Positions 6,687-14,683 of a DNA stretch of 17,401 nucleotides are shown in pieces. Positions within the stretch are counted from its first letter, which is position 1. Each line of letters starts with the position of its first letter. Under the pieces are notes generated by a model. That model did no database searches and was not told where the DNA came from. It saw only the letters and a program-made list of their open reading frames with translations. Made by a program: the position numbers and the translations under genes. Origin of the DNA: Candidatus Omnitrophota bacterium (GTDB taxonomy: Bacteria; Omnitrophota; Gorgyraeia; Gygaellales; Profunditerraquicolaceae); NCBI GenBank assembly GCA_016867175.1, contig VGKF01000006.1, positions 1 through 17,401 on the forward strand, given 5' to 3'.

Positions 6687-8978
6687 ATGTCACTGAACTT
6701 ATCAGAGAATGCGCTTAAGGTACTGGAGAGGAGGTATCTGAAGAAAGACGAGGCAGGCCATGTTATCGAGACCCCGCAGGAGATGTTTAGGCGCGTGGCC
6801 TCTGCCATAGCCGGGGCAGATAAGCTATACGGTAAGAGCGATAAAGAAGTAAAGGAACTGGAGGATTCATTTTACAATATTATGTTCGCCCTGGAATTTG
6901 TCCCTAATTCTCCCTGCCTTATGAATGCGGGCAAAGACTTAGGGCAGCTCTCCGCCTGCTTTACCCTGCCTATCGATGATTCTATGGATTCCATCTTTGA
7001 GACCTTAAAGGCGACCGCCATGATACATAAAAGCGGCGGCGGAACTGGTTTTTCTTTTTCCCGGCTGCGTCCGAAAAACTCGGTAGTAAAAACTACCGGC
7101 GGAGTTGCCTCCGGCCCGGTCTCTTTCATGAAGGTCTACGATGCGGCAACCGAGGCGGTCAAGCAGGGAGGCACCAGGCGCGGGGCAAATATGGGGATTT
7201 TAAGAGTTGACCATTCCGATATAATGGAGTTTATCACCTGTAAAGAAGATAATAAGGAAATCAATAATTTCAACATCTCTGTTGCCGTCACCGATGATTT
7301 TATGCAAAAATTATCCAAGGCAGAGGAATATGATTTAATTGACCCCCATGCCAAAAGCGTAGTCACGAGTATTAATTGTAAGGATGTCTTTGATTTAATA
7401 GTCAGGCAGGCGCATAAAAACGGCGAGCCGGGGATTATTTTTATTGACCGTATTAATCAATATAATCCTACCCCGCAATTAGGCGCAATCGAAAGTACCA
7501 ACCCCTGCGGAGAGCAGCCGATTCTGCCTTATGAGAGTTGCGACCTGGGTTCTATAAACCTTGCCAGGTGTTATAAGAAAGTCGCAGGATGGCGTTATGA
7601 AATAGACTGGGATAAGATCAAGGAAGCCACACGCCTTGCGGTTTATTTCCTGGATAATCTTATAGATGTAAATAAGTTTCCGCTCCCTGCAATAGAGGAG
7701 GCTACTAAGCGAACGCGTAAGATCGGCCTGGGCGTTATGGGTTGGGCGACCCTTTTGATCCGCTTAGGTATACCCTATGATTCCGAAGAGGCAATCGCCC
7801 TGGCCGAGGAGATGATGAGTTTTATTTTAAAAGAGGCAACTAAGAAATCAGAAGAGCTGGCTTTAGATAAAGGGGTCTTCCCCGCATTTACGGGTAGCGC
7901 ATATGATAAGGAAGGTGGGCTGCGCCTGCGCAACGCCACCCTTACTACTATCGCGCCCACCGGGACCATCAGTATTATTGCCGGCCCCTGCTCTTCTGGT
8001 ATTGAGCCTTTATTTGCTATCTCTTATTACCGCAAGGTAATGGATAACGATAAATTAGTGGAGGTTGATCCCTTATTTGAAGAGATCGCACGCGAGCGCG
8101 GCTTCTATAGCAAGGAGCTGATGGAGAGGATCGCCGAGAAAGGCTCTTTACATGAGCTTAAAGAGATACCCGAGGATATAAAGAAGGTCTTTGTCACTGC
8201 GCACGATATATCCCCTGAATGGCACGTGCGTATGCAGGCAGCCTTTCAGAAATACGTGCATAACGCAGTCTCTAAAACTATAAATTTTGCGCACGAGGCC
8301 AATATAGACGATATCAAGAAGGCCTATCTTATGGCCTATGATTTGGGCTGCAAGGGGATTACGGTTTATCGCGACAGAAGCCGCGAAGAGCAGGTTTTGA
8401 ATATTGCGCGTAAGGAAGAAAAATCCCAGGCGCAGATCTTTGACGCCGGCCTTATCGCCCCGCGGCCGCGTCCTGAGGTAATCAGCGGAACGACCACAAA
8501 GGTAGCTACTGGCTGCGGCAACCTTTATGTGACCATTAATACAGATGAAGAAGGAAAGCCCTTTGAACTCTTTACCCAGATGGGTAAGGCAGGCGGTTGT
8601 GCTGCCTCTCAGCTTGAGGCTATAGGCCGCTTAGTCTCCCTGGCCTTTCGTTCTGATATAGAGGTAAAGTCAATTATAGAGCAGTTGCGTAATATACGCT
8701 GCCCTTCTCCTTCCTGGGAGAAAGGGCAGCGCATATTCTCCTGCGCTGATGCTATTGCCCGCGTTATTGAGAAGAGACTGGTAGGCCAACAACAGCCGGT
8801 CGCTGTTGCCGCAGAGGATATGGAGGTAGCTATGAAGCACTCGTCTAATGATGCGCCTGCTCCTCTTGGATTAGGCATTCACGGAGATATGGTGGGTGTC
8901 TGTCCTGACTGCGGAGGGACCTTACGCCATGAAGAAGGCTGCATCAAGTGTCAAGCCTGCGGTTTTTCTAAGTGCTAA
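6687..8978 (+). CDS. nrdJ: Class II adenosylcobalamin-dependent ribonucleotide reductase
   Basis: 763 residues. It reduces ribonucleotides (probably diphosphates) to deoxyribonucleotides using a 5'-deoxyadenosyl-radical route and needs no oxygen or separate radical subunit. Visible motifs: NSPCLMNAG (C77); LSACFTLP, with C91 the first cysteine of the redox pair; FSRLRP; NPCGEQ, with N272, C274 and E276 giving the radical cysteine and the active-site Asn and Glu; and APTGTISIIAGPCSSGIEP from A423. Residues ~610-690 (TGCGNLYVTIN, GGCAASQLEAIGRLVSLAFR) are the TSCPD-type extension of class II enzymes. The end is a zinc-ribbon-like tail with cysteines 739, 742, 752, 755, 758 and 763, likely shuttling reducing equivalents. 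No N-terminal ATP-cone is obvious. It heads the run nrdJ-apgM-mnmG and is controlled by two NrdR boxes. No cobalamin riboswitch was seen in its short leader. Confidence 0.95.
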   Translation: MSLNLSENALKVLERRYLKKDEAGHVIETPQEMFRRVASAIAGADKLYGKSDKEVKELEDSFYNIMFALEFVPNSPCLMNAGKDLGQLSACFTLPIDDSMDSIFETLKATAMIHKSGGGTGFSFSRLRPKNSVVKTTGGVASGPVSFMKVYDAATEAVKQGGTRRGANMGILRVDHSDIMEFITCKEDNKEINNFNISVAVTDDFMQKLSKAEEYDLIDPHAKSVVTSINCKDVFDLIVRQAHKNGEPGIIFIDRINQYNPTPQLGAIESTNPCGEQPILPYESCDLGSINLARCYKKVAGWRYEIDWDKIKEATRLAVYFLDNLIDVNKFPLPAIEEATKRTRKIGLGVMGWATLLIRLGIPYDSEEAIALAEEMMSFILKEATKKSEELALDKGVFPAFTGSAYDKEGGLRLRNATLTTIAPTGTISIIAGPCSSGIEPLFAISYYRKVMDNDKLVEVDPLFEEIARERGFYSKELMERIAEKGSLHELKEIPEDIKKVFVTAHDISPEWHVRMQAAFQKYVHNAVSKTINFAHEANIDDIKKAYLMAYDLGCKGITVYRDRSREEQVLNIARKEEKSQAQIFDAGLIAPRPRPEVISGTTTKVATGCGNLYVTINTDEEGKPFELFTQMGKAGGCAASQLEAIGRLVSLAFRSDIEVKSIIEQLRNIRCPSPSWEKGQRIFSCADAIARVIEKRLVGQQQPVAVAAEDMEVAMKHSSNDAPAPLGLGIHGDMVGVCPDCGGTLRHEEGCIKCQACGFSKC
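8698..8730. repeat. Long inverted repeat inside nrdJ
   Basis: GCTGCCCTTCTCC pairs with GGAGAAAGGGCAGC through 13 base pairs with one bulged A, closing a short loop. It encodes the conserved stretch RCPSPSWEKGQR, so it may simply be a codon coincidence. Confidence 0.45.
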
Positions 8979-8981
8979 TCA

Positions 8982-10265
8982 ATGAAAAAAATATTGTATA
9001 TAGTTTTAGATGGTCTAGGCGATCTTCCTATCGCAGCTTTAAACAATAAGACTCCCCTGGAAGCGGCATTTACCCCCCAGATGGACCGCCTGGCGCAAAG
9101 AGGGAAGAGTGGCTTGGTGTATCCGGTAGGAAAGGGGATTGCCCCGGAATCCGATATTGCCGTAATCAGCCTTTTAGGTTATGACGCGCATAAGTATTAT
9201 ACGGGAAGGGGCCCCTTGGAGTCTTTTGCCGAAGGCCTGGATATTGAAGAAGGGAACTTGGCCCTGCGCGTAAACTTCGCTACCTTAGCCGAAGACGGCA
9301 GCTCCATAAAGGACCGCAGGGTAGGCAGGAACCTGACTACAGAAGAAGCTACGGCCCTGGCAAAAGAGATTAACTCAAAAGTCGCGCTCTCTAGTGCGAC
9401 TTTTGAGTTCAAGAATACCATCGGGCATCGCGGGGTATTAGTAATCAGAGGCGTGCGTTCTCAATTATCCGGATGGATTACTAATACTGATCCGGCCTAT
9501 GACCGGGAAGGGGTCTTTGGGATAGCCAAAGAGAAGTTTGAAAATTTATTAGCCAGGTCCACAGCCATGCCTGGTTATGAAGGTTCGGCTGAGGCAGTGG
9601 CATCCGCAGGGCTTTTAAATGAATTTACCGAAAAATCGAATAAGGTCCTCAACGAATCATTATTGAATAAAAAGCGTATATCCGAAGGCAAGCTTCCTGC
9701 GAATGTGATACTCTCTCGCGACGCCGGGGATCGCCTGCCTAAGTTTCCGCCGATGGAGAGTCTTTATAATCTTAAGTTCGGCTCTTTTGTGCAGATGCCG
9801 GTTGAAAAAGGGATAGCCCTTTTAACAGGCATAGATATCATCGATATCCCGGAGTCTACAGGCCACCTGGATGTGGATTATCCTATTTGGGCCAAGGTTG
9901 CTTTAGAGTCTATCGGTAAATACGACGGGATCTATGTGCACATAAAGGGCCCGGATGAGCCTGCGCATGACGGTGATTACCAGCATAAAAAAGAAATCAT
10001 CGAGGCTATTGATAAATTTTTCTTCGCTAACCTCTTGCCTAATCTGGATATTTCAAATACCATAATCGCCATAACCGCGGACCACTCTACGGTCTGCGCT
10101 GTCAAGGCCCATACTGCCGACCCGGTCCCCTTGTTAGTCTGCGGCGGAAACGTCAAGCCCGACGGAACGCTTAGTTTTTCAGAGAAGACCGCCAGGCTTG
10201 GTTCCATCGGAGAGCTCCTGGGAAACCAAATCATGCCTTTCCTTATAAAATCAGCCTCCCTTTAA
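8982..10265 (+). CDS. apgM: 2,3-bisphosphoglycerate-independent phosphoglycerate mutase, archaeal type
   Basis: 427 residues. It interconverts 3- and 2-phosphoglycerate in glycolysis and gluconeogenesis through a phosphoserine intermediate and metal ions, with the alkaline-phosphatase fold. Motifs: the metal-binding N-terminus IVLDGLGDLP (D10), GIAPESDIAVISLLGYD with the nucleophile Ser at 57, YYTGRGPLE, NFATL, KGPDEPAHDGD and TADHSTVCAVKAHTADPVPLL near the C-terminus. Length and motif order fit the aPGAM family rather than GpmI. The start is 3 nt after the nrdJ stop, so the two are co-transcribed. Oddity: residues ~131-143 (NSKVALSSATFEF), between the inserted domain strands, are encoded by a near-perfect 38-bp palindrome. 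Confidence 0.92.
   Translation: MKKILYIVLDGLGDLPIAALNNKTPLEAAFTPQMDRLAQRGKSGLVYPVGKGIAPESDIAVISLLGYDAHKYYTGRGPLESFAEGLDIEEGNLALRVNFATLAEDGSSIKDRRVGRNLTTEEATALAKEINSKVALSSATFEFKNTIGHRGVLVIRGVRSQLSGWITNTDPAYDREGVFGIAKEKFENLLARSTAMPGYEGSAEAVASAGLLNEFTEKSNKVLNESLLNKKRISEGKLPANVILSRDAGDRLPKFPPMESLYNLKFGSFVQMPVEKGIALLTGIDIIDIPESTGHLDVDYPIWAKVALESIGKYDGIYVHIKGPDEPAHDGDYQHKKEIIEAIDKFFFANLLPNLDISNTIIAITADHSTVCAVKAHTADPVPLLVCGGNVKPDGTLSFSEKTARLGSIGELLGNQIMPFLIKSASL
9372..9409. repeat. In-frame 38-bp palindrome inside apgM
   Basis: AACTCAAAAGTCGC (9372-9385) and GCGACTTTTGAGTT (9396-9409) are perfect 14-bp arms. Three more pairs (one G-T) extend the stem to 17 bp around a CTCT loop. It stays in frame and adds no stop. 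It sits in a part of the protein expected to vary, as in-frame palindromic elements inserted in genes do. Confidence 0.6.
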
Positions 10266-10276
10266 ATCCCAAGCAA

Positions 10277-12154
10277 ATGGATAAATATGATGTCATAGTA
10301 GTTGGCGCGGGGCATGCAGGGATCGAGGCTGCTTTGGCTGCGAGCCAGTTGGGATGCTCGACCCTTATGCTTACCCTGGATGCCGGCTCAATTGGCAGGA
10401 TGAGCTGTAATCCGGCGATCGGAGGGGTGGGCAAGGGTCAGTTAGTTAAAGAGATAGATGCCTTGGGCGGGGCAATGGCTAGGGCAGCTGATAGCTGTGG
10501 GATACAATTTAGGATACTCAATGCCTCAAAAGGAGCGGCAGTGCAATCTTCCCGGGCGCAGATAGATATGGAGATGTACAACCGCTATATGATAAAGCGG
10601 GTCGCTAGTCAGAAGAATCTTTATCTAAAAGAAGCAGAAGCAGAAAAGCTCCTGGTTCAAGATAGCCAGGTAATAGGCGTCTTAACCGGTAAAGGAGAAA
10701 GCATCCTGGCCTCTTGCGTGGTTCTTTCTGCGGGGACTTTTCTCGATGGCCTCCTGCATCTGGGGCTTAAACATCATAGCGCTGGCCGTATTGGCGAATC
10801 TAGCAGCCTATCTTTGGCCAGAGACCTAGAAGGATTAGGATTTAGGCTCCTGAGGTTTAAGACCGGCACCTGCCCGCGCCTGGATAAGGGCTCTATAGAT
10901 TACAGCAACCTGATTATACAGGAAGGCGACTTTCCTCCTCGGCCATTTTCCTTTACCACTAAAAGCCTAAAACAAAAACAGATACCCTGTTATATTACCT
11001 ATACTAATAAGAACACACACCAAATTATACTGGATAATCTACGCTACTCTCCGCTTTATGCCGGAATAATCAAGGCTACCGGAGTACGCTATTGCCCTTC
11101 CATAGAGGATAAGATTGTAAAATTTAAAGATAAAGAGCGGCATCAGATATTCCTTGAGCCTCAAGGCTATAAGAGCAAAGAGGTTTATCCTAACGGCCTA
11201 TCAACCAGCCTGCCCGAAGAGGCGCAGCTTAAGATGGTGCATTCTATTGCAGGATTAGAAAAGGCAAGAATTATCCATTTCGGATACGGCATAGAGCATA
11301 TGGTGATAGAGCCAACTCAGCTTTATCCTAGCCTGGAGACCAAGTTGATCAAAAATTTATACAGCGCAGGCCAGATAAACGGGACTACAGGATATGAAGA
11401 GGCGGCAGCCCAAGGCCTGATTGCCGGGATTAATGCTAGCCTGCGCGCAAAAAATAAGGAGCCTTTGGTGCTAGACCGCTCCAGCAGTTATATGGGAGTC
11501 TTAATTGATGACCTGGTGACCAAAGGGACTAATGAGCCTTACCGCATGTTTACCTCGCGCGTAGAATACCGTTTGGTCTTACGCGAGGATAATGCTGACT
11601 TAAGGCTCAGTAAAATAGGCTATGAATTGGGGTTAGTCCAGAAAAAAGACTATACTAGGATGCAAAAGAAAGAAAAGGCTATCAGGAAAGGGATGGCTTT
11701 TCTAAAAAAAACTTCTTTAAAGCCAAGTGCTAAAATTAATGCGCGCCTGGATCTTTTAAATACCTCTCCTTTAAAAAAGCCAACTACATTAGAAGAGGTT
11801 TTAAGGAGGCCGCAAGTCGATATTCAAGACTTAAAAAGAATAACCAAGATAAAATTAGATATACCGGAATTCGCTTATCAACAGCTGGAAAATGAGGTAA
11901 AATATGCTGGGTTTATCAAGAGGCAGCTAGTTGAGGTAGGGAGGTTCAAGCACCTAGAGAAGATCAGGCTTTCCGATAAGCTTGATTACTCCGTAGTCCC
12001 CGGGCTCTCGCGCGAGATAAAGGAGAAATTAACCAGGTTTAGGCCGCTTAATCTGGGCCAGGCCTCGCGTATCTCTGGAGTAACCCCTGCGGCAGTATCA
12101 ATACTTATGGTCTATTTAAGGAAATTCAATGGAGAAAAACAAAAATTACCTTAG
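10277..12154 (+). CDS. mnmG: tRNA uridine-5-carboxymethylaminomethyl modification enzyme MnmG (GidA)
   Basis: 625 residues, the normal length. With MnmE (not in this window) it adds the (carboxymethyl)aminomethyl group to U34 of certain tRNAs using FAD, NADH and methylenetetrahydrofolate. The N-terminal dinucleotide fold is clear (VIVVGAGHAGIEAALAAS, residues ~6-23), followed by CNPAIGGVGKGQLVKEIDALG, the signature FKTGTCPRLD, LPEEAQLKMVHSIAGLE, EHMVIEPTQLYPSLET and GTTGYEEAAAQGLIAGINA. The helical C-terminus (~430-625) ends PGLSREIKEKLTRFRPLNLGQ, ASRISGVTPAAV, the MnmE/tRNA-binding tail. The start is 11 nt after apgM with only a weak Shine-Dalgarno, suggesting translational coupling. Unlike many bacteria, rsmG does not follow. 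Confidence 0.96.
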   Translation: MDKYDVIVVGAGHAGIEAALAASQLGCSTLMLTLDAGSIGRMSCNPAIGGVGKGQLVKEIDALGGAMARAADSCGIQFRILNASKGAAVQSSRAQIDMEMYNRYMIKRVASQKNLYLKEAEAEKLLVQDSQVIGVLTGKGESILASCVVLSAGTFLDGLLHLGLKHHSAGRIGESSSLSLARDLEGLGFRLLRFKTGTCPRLDKGSIDYSNLIIQEGDFPPRPFSFTTKSLKQKQIPCYITYTNKNTHQIILDNLRYSPLYAGIIKATGVRYCPSIEDKIVKFKDKERHQIFLEPQGYKSKEVYPNGLSTSLPEEAQLKMVHSIAGLEKARIIHFGYGIEHMVIEPTQLYPSLETKLIKNLYSAGQINGTTGYEEAAAQGLIAGINASLRAKNKEPLVLDRSSSYMGVLIDDLVTKGTNEPYRMFTSRVEYRLVLREDNADLRLSKIGYELGLVQKKDYTRMQKKEKAIRKGMAFLKKTSLKPSAKINARLDLLNTSPLKKPTTLEEVLRRPQVDIQDLKRITKIKLDIPEFAYQQLENEVKYAGFIKRQLVEVGRFKHLEKIRLSDKLDYSVVPGLSREIKEKLTRFRPLNLGQASRISGVTPAAVSILMVYLRKFNGEKQKLP

Positions 12155-12803
12155 CCTTAAAAAACTCTCTCTAAAATTAGGGGCTGATTTATTCGGCGCG
12201 GCCGATATATCCGGGATAAAAAATGATTTTCTGCTTTCAGCGGATATATTAAAGAAGATTAAAACAGTTGTTTGTTTGGGGCTAGGCTTATCCAGGGGAG
12301 TTTTAGATGATTTGCAGGATGAACCTACGCGCCTGTATTTTCACCATTACCGCACTGTCAATGCGACGCTCGACCAGGCAGCCTTGGCAGTCTCTCATTA
12401 CATCCAGAAAAAAGGGTTCTTGAGCATACCCATACCTGCCTCCCAGATCATAGACTGGCAGAGTCAAAAGGCGCATCTCTCACATAAAAAAATAGGCTAC
12501 CTCGCAGGCCTGGGCTGGATAGGCAGGAATAATCTACTGGTAAATAAAAATTTAGGCAGCCAGTTCCGCCTTGTTTCAATCCTCACGGATATGCCGCTTA
12601 AAACAGGCCGCCCTCTGCAAAAGGATTGCGGGGAGTGCAGGTCTTGTGTTAGAATATGCCCCTCGGCAGCCATTAAAGATAATCCTGCCGGATTTGACCA
12701 CCAGGCCTGCCTTGAAAAATTAAAAGAATTCCAGAAGAAACGTTTAGTGGACCAGTATATCTGCGGGCTCTGCGTTAAGGCCTGTAGGGGAAATAGAACA
12801 TGA
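12129..12803 (+). CDS. Short epoxyqueuosine-reductase-like (QueG/COG1600) 4Fe-4S protein
   Basis: 224 residues, much shorter than QueG (300 or more). The conserved block KIGYLAGLGWIGRNNLLVN, then FRLVSILTDMPL, matches the QueG core. D109 (IIDWQ) lies near where QueG has its catalytic Asp. Two Fe-S sites are indicated by C167-x2-C170-x2-C173-x3-C177-P and by C194 with C212-x2-C215-x3-C219. The N-terminal part is trimmed and the C-terminal HEAT-like region is absent. QueG reduces epoxyqueuosine to queuosine at wobble G34 using cobalamin. Overlap with mnmG (26 nt, AAGGAA at 12118-12123) puts it beside another wobble-base enzyme, but a different reductase role is equally possible. Its stop overlaps the pit start by ATGA. 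Confidence 0.7.
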   Translation: MEKNKNYLSLKKLSLKLGADLFGAADISGIKNDFLLSADILKKIKTVVCLGLGLSRGVLDDLQDEPTRLYFHHYRTVNATLDQAALAVSHYIQKKGFLSIPIPASQIIDWQSQKAHLSHKKIGYLAGLGWIGRNNLLVNKNLGSQFRLVSILTDMPLKTGRPLQKDCGECRSCVRICPSAAIKDNPAGFDHQACLEKLKEFQKKRLVDQYICGLCVKACRGNRT

Positions 12804-13774
12804 GCGTATTGTTGGTTTTCTTCGTTTTATTAATGGCGGCAGGGATAGGCTGGTCTATCGGCGCCAATGACGCTGCTAATTCTCTTGGCCCGGCTGTCGG
12901 CTCAAAGGTTTTAAACTTAAGGCAGGCAATAATACTGATTGTCATCTTTGGTTTTCTGGGCGCCTCTTTGCAGGGGTCTTATGTAACAAAAACTATTGGT
13001 AAGGGGATTGTCCCCATAAGCAGCCTGCCTAAAGATATGGCGCTTTATTTGGCCCTGGTAGCAATATTCTCTGCCTGCTGCTGGGTGGTCCTGGCTACTT
13101 CTTGGAAGATACCTATATCTACCAGCCACTCTATAGTTGGCGCGGTAGCGGGGGCGGGCCTGGCGATAGGAGCTCCGGTAAAGTGGAAGGTGCTTTTAGA
13201 TATCTTTCTCTGCTGGGCATTTACTCCTATAGGCGCCGCTATCTTGGGCTATATATTTTATCGCGTATTTAAAAATATATTTTACAGGATCATACCGCGC
13301 AGGTATTTAAAGATAAGTTTTGCCGTGCTGATTATCTTAAGCGGCTGCTATGTAGCTTATTCCTGGGGCGCTAATGATGTGGCTAATGCCACAGGTGTTA
13401 TCGCCGGGGCAGGCGTGCTTGATGCGCGCACTAGCGTAATATTCGGAGGGCTGGCCATAGTCTTAGGTATCATGACCTGGGGTTACAAGGTTATTGAGAC
13501 AATCGGTTATGAAATTACCTCGCTTTTGCCGATTATGGCATTTTCAGCGCAATTGGCGAGCGCCATTAATGTGCATATCTATACGCTATTCGGGATCCCG
13601 GTCTCTACCAGCCATTCTATAGTCGGCGCCATCTTTGGCGTAGGCCTGGTTCGGGGGGTACGCGTGGTAAATATGCGCGTCATGAGAGAAATAATTATCT
13701 GCTGGCTGGCTACGCCATTTGTTACCGGCCTGATAAGTTTTTTATTGCTAAAAGGGATTGTGATTTTTAAATAA
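12800..13774 (+). CDS. pit: PiT-family inorganic phosphate transporter
   Basis: 324 residues, highly hydrophobic with roughly nine to ten transmembrane helices. Both halves carry the family signature: GANDAANSLGPAVGS (residues ~21-35) and WGANDVANATGVIAGAG (~188-205). Each is followed by a PISTSHSIVGA or PVSTSHSIVGA repeat. This internal duplication is the hallmark of PiT carriers, which import phosphate or metal-phosphate with a cation in the cytoplasmic membrane. The ATG overlaps the previous stop (ATGA). The next gene encodes a DUF47/PhoU-like protein, the standard partner of bacterial PiT carriers, but here a 148-bp hairpin tile separates them. Confidence 0.92.
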   Translation: MSVLLVFFVLLMAAGIGWSIGANDAANSLGPAVGSKVLNLRQAIILIVIFGFLGASLQGSYVTKTIGKGIVPISSLPKDMALYLALVAIFSACCWVVLATSWKIPISTSHSIVGAVAGAGLAIGAPVKWKVLLDIFLCWAFTPIGAAILGYIFYRVFKNIFYRIIPRRYLKISFAVLIILSGCYVAYSWGANDVANATGVIAGAGVLDARTSVIFGGLAIVLGIMTWGYKVIETIGYEITSLLPIMAFSAQLASAINVHIYTLFGIPVSTSHSIVGAIFGVGLVRGVRVVNMRVMREIIICWLATPFVTGLISFLLLKGIVIFK

Positions 13775-13922
13775 AGCCCAAACTTACGGAATGATAGTGA
13801 ACGTAAGTTTGTTGGCTGAATTTATCCCCGCTGCTTCGTACTTTTTTGCAGAGCGAAAAAGTACGGCGGGGATTAATTCGCACCTATAACTTACTCACGC
13901 TTGGCGTTCGTAAGTTATGTGC
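13775..13922. repeat. Symmetric tile of three abutting hairpins between pit and DUF47
   Basis: Three hairpins fill 13775-13922 with no base between them, starting on the base after the pit stop. H1 (13775-13817, 43 nt): AGCC + CAAACTTACG pairs with CGTAAGTTTG, a TT bulge, then GGCT. H2 (13818-13879, 62 nt): GAATTTATCCCCGC pairs with GCGGGGATTAATTC (one mismatch), enclosing CGTACTTTTTTGC/GCGAAAAAGTACG with a TGCTT bulge and AGA loop. H3 (13880-13922, 43 nt): GCAC, a CT bulge, ATAACTTAC, then GTAAGTTAT and GTGC, with an inner ACGC/GCGT. H1 and H3 have the same size, share AACTTAC..CGTAAGTT at identical spacing and carry mirrored bulges, so the tile is symmetric about its centre. It resembles a MITE or composite palindrome. 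No coding potential was seen; RNA stability or polarity effects are possible. Confidence 0.75.
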
Positions 13923-13927
13923 TCATT

Positions 13928-13936
13928 AAAGGAGGT
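13928..13936 (+). promoter_or_regulatory. Strong Shine-Dalgarno deciding the DUF47 start
   Basis: AAAGGAGGT is a near-perfect anti-16S match ending 4 nt before ATG 13941. It rules out the longer in-frame start at ATG 13917, which lies inside hairpin H3 and would read through this site. It begins 5 nt after the hairpin tile, leaving the ribosome site single-stranded. Confidence 0.85.
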
Positions 13937-13940
13937 AGCG

Positions 13941-14609
13941 ATGAGAGAGGTCAGGAATATTTTAGGCTGGTTAGGGATGGCAGAGGAGCAGTCTATATTA
14001 CAGGATGCCCAAAAGCACGTAGAGGAGACCTACAAGACAGTCAGCTATTTCTCCGATGCGGTTGGGGCCTTTGTCCGGGGAGATATAGCTGCAAAGAAAA
14101 CAGCGATTGAAAATGTGAGACAGAGCGAGCATCAGGCTGATATTCTAAGGGCTAAGATGATTAATGAGCTCTCCGAAGGGCTGCTTATGCCTCCAGACAG
14201 GGAGGACCTGATGCATTTTGCCAAGACCTTGGATAAGATTGCTGACTGGACCAATAGTGCAGGAAGGCTCCTGGGGTTCATTGAGCAGAAGCCGCCAGAG
14301 GATATTTCAAAAAACATAATTAAAGCTACGGAGCTCATATTCAATTCAGTTTCTAAACTTAAAGATAGCATAAACGCAATCATTAAGAACGACCTGAAAA
14401 AAGCCCTTACTGATTGTGAGGATGTTGATCATATTGAACACGAGGCAGATGACCAAAAAAAACTCCTTATTGAGGCGATTATTCATGCCAAGCTTGAGCC
14501 TACTAATCTGCTTTTATGTTATCAACTTGCAGAATATCTGGAAGGGGTTACTGATAAGATAGAAGACGCCGCTGACCTGGTCAAGGTCCTGGCAATCAAG
14601 TCAAAATAA
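13941..14609 (+). CDS. DUF47/PhoU-like phosphate transport regulator
   Basis: 222 residues from ATG 13941, the usual size for DUF47 (COG1392). The sequence is almost entirely helical, with PhoU-like repeated bundles: AFVRGDIAAKKTAIENVRQSE, then EHQADILRAKMINELSEG (~50-75) and DVDHIEHEADDQKKLLIEAI (~165-185). The acidic E-x3-D/E-D repeats are the metal-binding type, and the end EYLEGVTDKIEDAADLVKVL is characteristic. It is predicted cytoplasmic and to modulate the PiT carrier encoded just upstream. The pairing is normal, but the hairpin tile between the genes could set a different expression ratio. It ends the long nrdJ-to-DUF47 run. Confidence 0.88.
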   Translation: MREVRNILGWLGMAEEQSILQDAQKHVEETYKTVSYFSDAVGAFVRGDIAAKKTAIENVRQSEHQADILRAKMINELSEGLLMPPDREDLMHFAKTLDKIADWTNSAGRLLGFIEQKPPEDISKNIIKATELIFNSVSKLKDSINAIIKNDLKKALTDCEDVDHIEHEADDQKKLLIEAIIHAKLEPTNLLLCYQLAEYLEGVTDKIEDAADLVKVLAIKSK

Positions 14610-14640
14610 TCTTTCCGTAGGCAACAGGCAAGAATTGCCG

Positions 14641-14669
14641 TTGACCCTCCTTAAGTTAGATGTTATAAT
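14641..14669 (+). promoter_or_regulatory. Consensus sigma70 promoter of nadE, nearly leaderless
   Basis: TTGACC (14641-14646), 17 bp, TATAAT (14664-14669). Transcription should begin near 14676, only about 8 nt before the nadE ATG. AGGA (14672-14675) lies upstream of that point and would not be in the RNA. A small hairpin GGCAA/TTGCC (14627-14639) precedes the -35 but has no T-tract. Confidence 0.75.
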
Positions 14670-14683
14670 CCAGGATAATAACT

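Noticed and set aside
13591..13600. Palindrome CGGGATCCCG in pit, similar to GCGGGATCCCGC at 2883-2894
   Set aside because: A short GC palindrome within conserved transporter codons; the similarity does not extend to its flanks.
13838..13864. Rho-independent terminator in the pit-DUF47 gap from the T6 run
   Set aside because: The T-run is inside the stem of hairpin H2 and pairs with an A-run; it does not follow a GC-rich stem on either strand.
13917..13940. Longer N-terminus for the DUF47 protein from ATG 13917
   Set aside because: It starts inside hairpin H3 and translates the AAAGGAGGT site; ATG 13941 has ideal spacing and matches family length.
13901..14110. 69-residue + strand ORF overlapping the DUF47 gene
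   Set aside because: It is in another frame of a clear DUF47 gene, has no ribosome site and has no recognisable protein sequence.
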